From contig NZ_AMYT01000021.1 in the NCBI RefSeq assembly GCF_000313915.1, forward strand, positions 1 through 64,000: a stretch of DNA of 64,000 nt, in the 5' to 3' direction. Under the pieces are notes generated by a model, which ran no database searches, was not told where the DNA came from, and was given only the letters and a program-made list of their open reading frames with translations. The number at the start of each line of letters is the position of its first letter. The first letter of the stretch is position 1. Positions 57,265 through 64,000 of this stretch are shown here, piece by piece. Position numbers and translations under genes: made by a program. The DNA comes from Catellicoccus marimammalium M35/04/3 (GTDB lineage Bacteria > Bacillota > Bacilli > Lactobacillales > Catellicoccaceae).

Positions 57265-59148
57265 ATGTCAGGAAAACTACGGTACATTACGGGGATTGAT
57301 GGCTTAAGAACGATTGCTGTGGTCTTCGTTTTACTATATCATTTATTACCTCAATATTTCCCAGGAGGCTTTATCGGAGTGCCTCTATTTTTTGTGATTT
57401 CTGGGTACTTAATGACTGCAATTTTATTAAAAGAATGGAAAGAAACGAAAAATATTCGTATTGGTAATTTTTATAAACGTCGTATTGCTCGTTTGTGGCC
57501 ACCGTTGATTGCCTTTTTTGTGGCTGCTGGAGCGATTATCATTTGGATTAATCCAGACTATTTAAATCACTTCCGTTCGATTGTAGTGACCACGTTATTG
57601 GGAGTGAATAACTTTTGGCAATTAGCAAGTGATTCTTCTTACTTTGCGAAGATGAGTGAATTATCTCCATTTGCTAATTTATGGTCTTTATCGATTGAAA
57701 ATCAATTCTATTTATTATGGCCGATTGTTTTTATTTTCGCTTTCCGTTGGTTACAAAAAGCACAATCGGACAACGAAGCACAAAAACGTCGTCGTATTTT
57801 AACTGGAATTTTAATTGGTGGAATTATTCTTTCTGCCATTTTTATGGGAGTCAGCTTTAAAACGTTAGGCTTGAACCAAGCGTATTACAATACATTATCT
57901 CGTGTATACCCAATGCTTGGAGGAGCATTATTAGCTTTTGTTTTAGAATTTTGTGGTCGAATCCATGAATTTTTAAGTCGTTGGGGCGGATTATTCATCG
58001 GCTTTAGTACCGTGCTTTTATGTATTGCGCAAGCGTTAACGTTAAAAGGAGAAGCAGGAAGCACTTATTGGTTAGATTTACCTCTTAATGCCATTATTTG
58101 TACTTTATTATTAGGAAGTGTTATTGCCTGTAAACCAGTCAATCGTCTATTTTCTAATCCTGTGTTCCGTTATATTGGTTCACGTAGTTATGAATTATAT
58201 TTATGGCAATATCCAATCATTGTTTTATATGGAAAAATGGTAGGAATTACTGGGAAGCATTTATGGCTTCATGTTTTAATTCAATTGGCACTTGTCTTTT
58301 TATTTGCTGAAATCACACATCGTTTTGTTAGATTCTGGCAAATGGAAGTGCGCACTTATCGTAAACACCGTTACTTTGTTGATAAAAGAATGTTCCTTAC
58401 TTTATTAGCGGTTGGAGTCTTATTTACAGGTAACTTTGTTTATGCTTTTGTCAAAGCACCAAACCAAAAGAAAAATGCTGAACAAGTGAAATTAGAAAAA
58501 CAATTGAATAGTAAGAAAGAAAAATTACAAAAAGCCAATAAAGAAATCAAAGAAAAAGTAAAAGAGAAGAAAAAAACTTACCCACAAAATGAAGAAGTGG
58601 TGAAATATGCTAAATCCATTCAAGTTCCAGGGGCAACAATGACCGATGAAGAAATTAAAGATTGTAACAACATCCCAATTACAATTGTGGGAGATTCTGT
58701 GTTAGTAGGAGCTTCTTCTGATTTCCAAGGATTAGATGCTTTATGCTACATCGATGCTAAAGTGGGACGTCAAATGCAAGAAGCGGTGTCAATTTTACAA
58801 CAATTAAAAGATCAAAATATGTTACAAGAAAATGTAGTCTTGAATCTAGGAAATAATGGCGAGATTGAAGGTGGCACAATGGATGAAATTTTAAAAATTG
58901 TTGGTAAGAGAAAATTATTCTTAGTTAATACCAATGTTAAACGTTACTGGCAACAAGAAGCCAATGATGAAATGAAGACCGTCGCTGACGATCATAAAAA
59001 TGTTTACTATATCGATTGGAAATCTATCGCTGACCAACATCCAGATTGGTTTAGTGAAGATGGAATTCACATGGGACCTTTAGGGAACCAAGTTTATACG
59101 AACTTAATCTTGAAAAATATTTTAGCGGCAGAAAAAAGTGATTCCTAA
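57265..59148 (+). CDS. oatA: Peptidoglycan O-acetyltransferase-like protein (OatA family)
   Basis: 627 residues (a GTG two codons upstream is possible). About eleven membrane segments of the acyltransferase-3 domain (YITGIDGLRTIAVVFVLLYHLLP, GVPLFFVISGYLMT, LWSLSIENQFYLLWP), a Lys-rich linker after about 400, then an extracellular SGNH domain: ITIVGDSVLVGAS (catalytic Ser), GNNGEI, and SEDGIHMG (Asp/His). OatA acetylates MurNAc and gives lysozyme resistance. Own promoter. Confidence 0.9.
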   Translation: MSGKLRYITGIDGLRTIAVVFVLLYHLLPQYFPGGFIGVPLFFVISGYLMTAILLKEWKETKNIRIGNFYKRRIARLWPPLIAFFVAAGAIIIWINPDYLNHFRSIVVTTLLGVNNFWQLASDSSYFAKMSELSPFANLWSLSIENQFYLLWPIVFIFAFRWLQKAQSDNEAQKRRRILTGILIGGIILSAIFMGVSFKTLGLNQAYYNTLSRVYPMLGGALLAFVLEFCGRIHEFLSRWGGLFIGFSTVLLCIAQALTLKGEAGSTYWLDLPLNAIICTLLLGSVIACKPVNRLFSNPVFRYIGSRSYELYLWQYPIIVLYGKMVGITGKHLWLHVLIQLALVFLFAEITHRFVRFWQMEVRTYRKHRYFVDKRMFLTLLAVGVLFTGNFVYAFVKAPNQKKNAEQVKLEKQLNSKKEKLQKANKEIKEKVKEKKKTYPQNEEVVKYAKSIQVPGATMTDEEIKDCNNIPITIVGDSVLVGASSDFQGLDALCYIDAKVGRQMQEAVSILQQLKDQNMLQENVVLNLGNNGEIEGGTMDEILKIVGKRKLFLVNTNVKRYWQQEANDEMKTVADDHKNVYYIDWKSIADQHPDWFSEDGIHMGPLGNQVYTNLILKNILAAEKSDS

Positions 59149-59182
59149 TATGCTAAAATAGAAGGAGTAGAGGAGTGAAGTT

Positions 59183-60442
59183 ATGCGTAAAGAATTAATG
59201 GCAGGAATACAGTGCAGTATTCTACCGGAAAAGAAATTTAAAACGACCCAGCTATGTGTTCGTTTTCGTGCTCCATTAACGTATGAAAACCTAAATACAC
59301 GTTCTTTATTAGCTGCGGTAATGGGAAATAGTGCGAAAAATTATCCAACGATTCAATCGTTAAATGAACGTTTGGCCGATGAATATGGAGCTAGCTATCA
59401 AGCAAGTAGTACTCGCCAAGGGCAAGACCAAATCGTAACGTTCTATTTCCATTTTGTAAATGATCGTTTTTTACCAGGAGAAACGGATGTTTTAGGAACT
59501 ATTTTCACTCTCCTAGAAGAAATCTTGTTCCATCCTGCAGTAGAAAATGGAGCTTTTGATGCGACAATTTTAGAAAGAGAACGTCGTAATTTATTAGAAT
59601 ACATGCAAATGGTCATGGAAGATAAGCAAGATTATGCGATTTTACGAATTCAATCTCTACACTTTAAAGAGTTAGCACAGGCCGCACCTTTTTACGGTAC
59701 GATGGAAGGAATTTCTCAAGTGAGTGGAGAAGAGTTATATCAAGCGTACTTATCGATGTTGATGAATGATGCGATGGAAATTATCATTTCTGGAGATGTC
59801 GATGAAGAAGAAATCTTTGCGCGTTTAGAACAATTTCCATTCACACCACGAGAAGTGGAACTTTGGTCACCTTTTTATCGTCAAGAACAAGAAGAAGATA
59901 TTTTAGAAGAAGTAGAGACTCAACGTCTAACACAATCCAAACTAGCGTTATGCTACCAACATCCATTTTATTATGGAACTCCAGATTATGAAGCATTCTT
60001 AGTCTTCAATGGTTTATTTGGTGGTTATCCTCATTCTAAATTGTTTATGAATGTGCGTGAACGTGAAAGTCTAGCGTATTATGCTTCTAGTCATACGGAT
60101 GCTTATCGTGGAACGTTATTGGTTCAAGCAGGAATCAATAAGAAAAATAAAGAATTTGTTTTAGATTTAATTGATCAGCAACAATATCTATTACAACAAG
60201 GAGATTTTTCCGAGGAAGATTTAGAAAAAACAAAAGCATTATTATGCAATCAATATCGTGCGAGTTTTGATCAACCAAGAAATCTCATCGAAAAAGAAAG
60301 TCGTCGTTTACGCTTCTTAGAAGTGGAAGACCAAGACTTTGAAGCGAAAATTCAAAAAGTAACTCGAGAACAAGTACAAGAAGTAGCGAAGAAAATTACG
60401 TTAGAAACGATTTATTGTTTAGAAGGAGTCGACGATGAATAA
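59183..60442 (+). CDS. M16-family peptidase-like protein, inactive-type (YmfF/YfmF-like)
   Basis: 419 residues. M16 fold (YENLNTRSLLAAVMGNSAKNYPTIQSLNERLADEYGASYQAS, later FNGLFGGYPHSKLFMNVRERESLAYYASS), but without the HxxEH zinc motif. It pairs with the next gene, which has it, and overlaps it by 8 bases, the usual YmfF-YmfH pair of Bacilli. Confidence 0.88.
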   Translation: MRKELMAGIQCSILPEKKFKTTQLCVRFRAPLTYENLNTRSLLAAVMGNSAKNYPTIQSLNERLADEYGASYQASSTRQGQDQIVTFYFHFVNDRFLPGETDVLGTIFTLLEEILFHPAVENGAFDATILERERRNLLEYMQMVMEDKQDYAILRIQSLHFKELAQAAPFYGTMEGISQVSGEELYQAYLSMLMNDAMEIIISGDVDEEEIFARLEQFPFTPREVELWSPFYRQEQEEDILEEVETQRLTQSKLALCYQHPFYYGTPDYEAFLVFNGLFGGYPHSKLFMNVRERESLAYYASSHTDAYRGTLLVQAGINKKNKEFVLDLIDQQQYLLQQGDFSEEDLEKTKALLCNQYRASFDQPRNLIEKESRRLRFLEVEDQDFEAKIQKVTREQVQEVAKKITLETIYCLEGVDDE

Positions 60443-61730
60443 GATTGAATACGAATCATTACAAGAGACGGTCTATACAGAAACGATGGCCAATGGGCTA
60501 AAAGTAACGGTGATTCCAAAACCAGGATTTAATAAGACTTATGGCTTATTTACCACTCACTATGGTTCTGTCGATACAAAATTTGTACCGATTGGATTAG
60601 AACAATTTGCGACGGTTCCGGATGGAGTCGCTCACTTTTTAGAACATAAGATGTTTGAAAAAGAAGAAGGCGATGTCTTCCAAAAATTTAGTGCTCTTGG
60701 CGCCTCTGCAAATGCCTTTACTAGTTTTACTAGAACTAGCTATTTATTTTCAGCAACACAACATGTCCTAGAAAATATTGAATTATTACTTGATTTTGTG
60801 CAAACTCCTTATTTCACAGAAGAAACAGTGGAAAAAGAAAAAGGAATTATCGCACAAGAAATTCAAATGTATGAAGATAATCCAGATTGGCGTTTGAGTT
60901 TTGCGGTGCTAAAAAACTTATTCCCTGATCATCCTTTACATGTGGATATTGCAGGAACGGTAGAAAGCATTCAAGAAATTCGTCCCGAAGATTTATACAT
61001 GAGTTATGATACGTTCTATCATCCAAGTAATATGCAACTATTGGTTGTCGGAGCAGTAGATCCAGAAGCAATTTTTGCGACCGTGCGTAAAAATCAAGCG
61101 CAAAAAGAATATATCGCGATGCCAGAACCTACTCGTTATCATTATGTTCAATCCAAAGAATCTATCATTCATGAAAGCACGTTAGAAATGGAAGTTTTCC
61201 GTCCAAAAGTGGTCGTTGGTGGACGTTACTTTGGACCTTTCCCAGAAGATCCGAAAGAGAAAAAACGCTTCGAGTTTGCGGCTCGTTATGGTTTAGACTT
61301 ACTTTTTGGCGATACGAGTCCAATTTATGGAGAATGGTATGAAGAAGGAATCATTGATGATAGCTTCTATCATGACTTCAATTTAGAAGAAGATTTATGT
61401 TACTTTGAATTAGGGGGCGATAGCAATGATCCGCATCGCTTTGCTCGCCTATTAGAAACTGTTCTTTTCAACTTACCATTACAAGTAATTACTGAAGAAC
61501 GCTTAGAACGTTTGAAAAAACGTCATTTAGGTCGTTTATTCCATTCTCTAAACTCGGTAGAATACATCGCAAATCATTATGATGAAGGCGAAGGTGTGGT
61601 TTTATTTGACCATCCAGAAATTATCAATTCTATCACTTTAGAGGATGTAAAACGAGCATTGAATCAAATCATCGACTATGATACGATGACAAAAGCATTT
61701 ATTATGCCGGTACAACAAAGAGAGGAGTAG
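60435..61730 (+). CDS. M16-family zinc peptidase (YmfH-like)
   Basis: 431 residues. Inverted zinc motif HFLEH in GVAHFLEHKMFEKEEGDVFQKF and downstream acidic ligand region ETVEKEKGIIAQEIQMYEDNPDW. Partner of the previous inactive subunit. Substrate unknown; homologues have been linked to peptide processing. Confidence 0.9.
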   Translation: MNKIEYESLQETVYTETMANGLKVTVIPKPGFNKTYGLFTTHYGSVDTKFVPIGLEQFATVPDGVAHFLEHKMFEKEEGDVFQKFSALGASANAFTSFTRTSYLFSATQHVLENIELLLDFVQTPYFTEETVEKEKGIIAQEIQMYEDNPDWRLSFAVLKNLFPDHPLHVDIAGTVESIQEIRPEDLYMSYDTFYHPSNMQLLVVGAVDPEAIFATVRKNQAQKEYIAMPEPTRYHYVQSKESIIHESTLEMEVFRPKVVVGGRYFGPFPEDPKEKKRFEFAARYGLDLLFGDTSPIYGEWYEEGIIDDSFYHDFNLEEDLCYFELGGDSNDPHRFARLLETVLFNLPLQVITEERLERLKKRHLGRLFHSLNSVEYIANHYDEGEGVVLFDHPEIINSITLEDVKRALNQIIDYDTMTKAFIMPVQQREE

Positions 61731-61734
61731 CGCA

Positions 61735-62640
61735 TTGACTTTAGGAGAAAAATTAAAAAAAGCTCGGGAAGAGAAACATATTTCACTTGCAGAAATGCAA
61801 GAAAAAACAAAAATTCAAGCGCGCTATATTGAAGCATTAGAAAATGACGACTATCAAAATCTACCAGGAGAGTATAATACGCAATTATTTTTACGTGCTT
61901 ATGCTCGTCAAGTAGGTCTAGATCCAGATCAAGTCATTCGTGAATATCAAGGAGCTCCCATTGATGATAATTTAAAAGCTTATGAAGCGACAGCGACTCG
62001 TGGGACAAGAAGTCAACAACAACCAAAAGAAAAGACATGGAAACGATTCATTCCGGCGATGATTTTAGTCGTGATTTTCTTGGTCGTAGTTGGTAGTGTG
62101 AGCTATGCGTTTATTAGTCAACATAAACGTTTTGAAGCGAATAATGATATGAATGCGGAATATAGTGTAGATAATGAAGTGAAAGAGCCAAAAGAGGCTA
62201 AAGAAGAAAAATCTGCACCAAAAGATGCGGAAAAAGAGAAAAAAGAAGAAAAAGCAAAAGAATCTGCAGAAGCAAAGAAAAAAGCAAAAGAAGATAAAGA
62301 GAAGAAAAAAGTTAGTGTAGAATCAAAAGCGGTTAGCACTAACCAAATCAATGTCACGGCAAAAGATATTAAAGGAAAAGCAACCATTACTTTAAATGGT
62401 AGCGGTGGACGTTGTTGGGTGAGTGCTGTTGCTGGTGGACAATCTTTATTCCAAGGAGTAGTAGAAGCTGGAGCACAACAAACGATTAATGTGCCAGAAG
62501 ATACAAAAAATGTCCAATTACAATTAGGAAATGCACCAATGATTGGTGTCCAATTGAATGGTAAAGAAATTAACACCAGCCAACCAACATTATCTAAACA
62601 ATTAACCTTAAGCTTTGACTTAAGTTATTTGAAAAATTAA
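61735..62640 (+). CDS. RodZ-like HTH membrane protein (YmfM family)
   Basis: 301 residues, TTG start after AGAGGAG. N-terminal HTH_25 (MTLGEKLKKAREEKHISLAEMQEKTKIQARYIEALENDDY), membrane helix about 104-127, Lys/Glu/Ala-rich stretch, C-terminal DUF4115-like beta domain (GGRCWVSAVAGGQSLFQGVVEAGAQQTINVP). Cell-shape factor of the MreB system. Conserved place before pgsA. Confidence 0.88.
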   Translation: MTLGEKLKKAREEKHISLAEMQEKTKIQARYIEALENDDYQNLPGEYNTQLFLRAYARQVGLDPDQVIREYQGAPIDDNLKAYEATATRGTRSQQQPKEKTWKRFIPAMILVVIFLVVVGSVSYAFISQHKRFEANNDMNAEYSVDNEVKEPKEAKEEKSAPKDAEKEKKEEKAKESAEAKKKAKEDKEKKKVSVESKAVSTNQINVTAKDIKGKATITLNGSGGRCWVSAVAGGQSLFQGVVEAGAQQTINVPEDTKNVQLQLGNAPMIGVQLNGKEINTSQPTLSKQLTLSFDLSYLKN

Positions 62641-62652
62641 GGAGGAACCACT

Positions 62653-63234
62653 TTGAATTTACCAAATAAATTGACGGTTTTACGTATCTTTTTAATTCCC
62701 GTCTTTATGATTTTTGCGCTTGTTCCTTTTCCAATGGGAAGCGTATCTATTTTAGGAACAAAAATTTTAGTGACTCAATTGATTGCCGCACTGATTTTTG
62801 CGGTAGCTAGTGTTACCGATTGGTTAGATGGATATTTAGCTCGTCGTGACCATTTAGTTACAAACTTTGGGAAATTTGCGGACCCATTGGCAGATAAAAT
62901 GTTAGTAATGACTGCATTTATCTTATTAGTTCAACAAGGAATGGCACCAGGTTGGGTCGTTGCGATTATTGTTTGTCGAGAACTAGCCGTAACTGGATTA
63001 CGTCTAATTTTAGTAGAAGAAGATGGAGAAGTATTAGCCGCAGCTTGGCCAGGAAAAATTAAAACTGCAACACAAATGTTAGCGATTATTTTCCTATACT
63101 TAAACAACGTCTTCTTTAATAACTTACATATTCCAATGGCGCAAATTTTACTTTATGTCTGCTTATTCTTCACTGTTTATTCTGGAATTGAATACTTTGT
63201 GAAAAATAAAGACGTCTTCAAAGGATCAATGTAA
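62653..63234 (+). CDS. pgsA: CDP-diacylglycerol-glycerol-3-phosphate phosphatidyltransferase
   Basis: 193 residues, TTG start after AAGGAGGAACCACT. CDP-alcohol phosphotransferase motif DWLDGYLARRDHLVTNFGKFADPLADK (D-x2-D-G-x2-A-R-x8-G-x3-D-x3-D). Makes phosphatidylglycerophosphate. Multi-pass membrane protein. Confidence 0.95.
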   Translation: MNLPNKLTVLRIFLIPVFMIFALVPFPMGSVSILGTKILVTQLIAALIFAVASVTDWLDGYLARRDHLVTNFGKFADPLADKMLVMTAFILLVQQGMAPGWVVAIIVCRELAVTGLRLILVEEDGEVLAAAWPGKIKTATQMLAIIFLYLNNVFFNNLHIPMAQILLYVCLFFTVYSGIEYFVKNKDVFKGSM

Positions 63235-63235
63235 G

Positions 63236-63697
63236 ATGAATTTAGAAGAATGGAAAAACGAATTTGCCAACAAAGGTTGGACGTTAAGTGTCATGGAGAG
63301 TTTGACGGCAGGAGGTTGTCAAGCTCTCCTAGGTTCTATTCCTGGGATTTCTGCTGTCTTTAAAGGTGGAGGCGTATCTTACACAAATGAAGCGAAAATG
63401 AAATTTGGTGTCTCCAAAGAGGTTTTGGCTACCAAAGGGGCAATTAGTGCTGAATGTGCCAAAGAAATGGCAGAAGCCATTCGCCAATTTATGGGAACCA
63501 CTTGGGGATTGAGTATGACAGGAGTCGCTGGACCGACAAAGGCAGAAGGAAAACCAGTAGGTACGGTTTTTATCGGTTTAAGTAACGGAGAAACCACTAA
63601 AGTTTGGCAAGAACATTTTTCTGGATCTCGAGCAGAAATCCAGCAACAAACGATTACTGCAGCTTGTCGCCATTTAATGGAAACAAGTATAAAATAA
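63236..63697 (+). CDS. CinA C-terminal domain protein (PncC-like)
   Basis: 153 residues. Only the nicotinamide-nucleotide amidase domain: WTLSVMESLTAGGCQALLGSIPG, KGGGVSYTNEAKMKFGV, MTGVAGPTKAEGKPVGTVFIGL. Full-length CinA has an extra N-terminal MoaB-like domain of about 250 residues, absent here; the frame upstream is pgsA. Two bases after pgsA, and 21 bases before recA. Confidence 0.88.
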   Translation: MNLEEWKNEFANKGWTLSVMESLTAGGCQALLGSIPGISAVFKGGGVSYTNEAKMKFGVSKEVLATKGAISAECAKEMAEAIRQFMGTTWGLSMTGVAGPTKAEGKPVGTVFIGLSNGETTKVWQEHFSGSRAEIQQQTITAACRHLMETSIK

Positions 63698-63718
63698 AAA
63701 AGGAAAGAGGGGAAAGTT

Positions 63719-64000
63719 ATGGCAAAAAAAGAATTAGATAGTCGTGAGCAAGCACTAGAAGCTGCGATGAAAGAAATTGAAAAAGAATATGGTAAAGGCT
63801 CTGTCATGCGTTTAGGAGATAAAGCCAATACACAAATTGATACCATTTCTTCTGGCTCTTTAAAAATTGATGAAATTTTAGGAGTAGGTGGTTTCCCACG
63901 TGGCCGTATTATTGAAATTTATGGGCCAGAAAGTTCAGGGAAAACTACCTTTGCGTTACATGCGATTGCTGAAGCACAAAAAAATGGCGGGAAAGCAGCC
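63719..64000 (+). CDS. recA: Recombinase RecA (3' truncated by window end)
   Basis: First 94 residues visible: [20 protein letters not shown], then [15 protein letters not shown] and the Walker [16 protein letters not shown]. Start preceded by AGGAAAGAGGGGAAAG. The frame is open to the window edge. RecA mediates homologous recombination and SOS induction. Confidence 0.97.
   Translation, partial: MAKKELDSREQALEAAMKEIEKEYGKGSVMRLGDKANTQIDTISSGSLKIDEILGVGGFPRGRIIEIYGPESSGKTTFALHAIAEAQKNGGKAA

Overview
The window is from a low-GC Gram-positive bacterium, most likely Lactobacillales and Enterococcaceae-like. The signs are very A+T-rich DNA, AGGAGG-type ribosome binding sites, occasional TTG/GTG starts, seven LPQTG sortase substrates, and the housekeeping orders radA-yacL / gltX-cysS-mrnC-rlmB-yacP-sigma and ymfF-ymfH-rodZ-pgsA-cinA-recA. 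Species cannot be fixed from the sequence alone. I see no rRNA, tRNA, CRISPR array, transposase or phage genes.

Layout. (1) 1-17.6 kb is a surface-protein region. It holds three paralogous secreted proteins with wall-binding SH3/GW-like repeats plus FIVAR-like helices; the first is cut by the window edge and the third is frameshifted. It also holds an LPQTG adhesin, a 1952-residue M60 (mucin-type) metallopeptidase with about 14 helical repeats, and a small non-secreted relative of that helical region. (2) 17.6-18.07 kb is non-coding DNA built from degenerate octamers and long palindromes. (3) 18.1-22.65 kb carries reverse-strand genes (DUF302, cupin, YfhO, HD hydrolase) and a 26-residue hydrophobic toxin-like peptide on the plus strand. 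(4) radA and a YacL-type PIN/TRAM gene follow. (5) 25.4-46.0 kb separates yacL from gltX, which are near neighbours in Bacillus-type gene order. It contains a sigma-like gene divergent from an unknown gene, two Mga-like regulators each divergent from LPQTG genes (five LPQTG proteins plus DUF4176), three zinc-ribbon membrane proteins, a DUF1659/DUF2922 pair and a nine-repeat Cna-B adhesin. (6) 46-64 kb is mostly housekeeping: gltX to a divergent SigH-like gene; ispE-adcCB-purR-glmU; prs; oatA; and the M16 pair-rodZ-pgsA-cinA(C-terminal)-recA (cut by the window end).

How the parts may work together. The Mga-like genes sit divergently from LPQTG genes. The 28.5 and 30.1 kb LPQTG genes have TAGAAT -10 boxes without a -35, each with a similar ATTGAGA box exactly 56 bp upstream, which suggests a shared activator site. 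The M60 enzyme and the FIVAR proteins share the same C- or N-terminal wall-binding repeat type, so they may decorate the wall without sortase. OatA, YfhO and GlmU are ordinary envelope functions. CGAA-core inverted repeats before ispE look like PurR boxes for the ispE-adcCB-purR operon.
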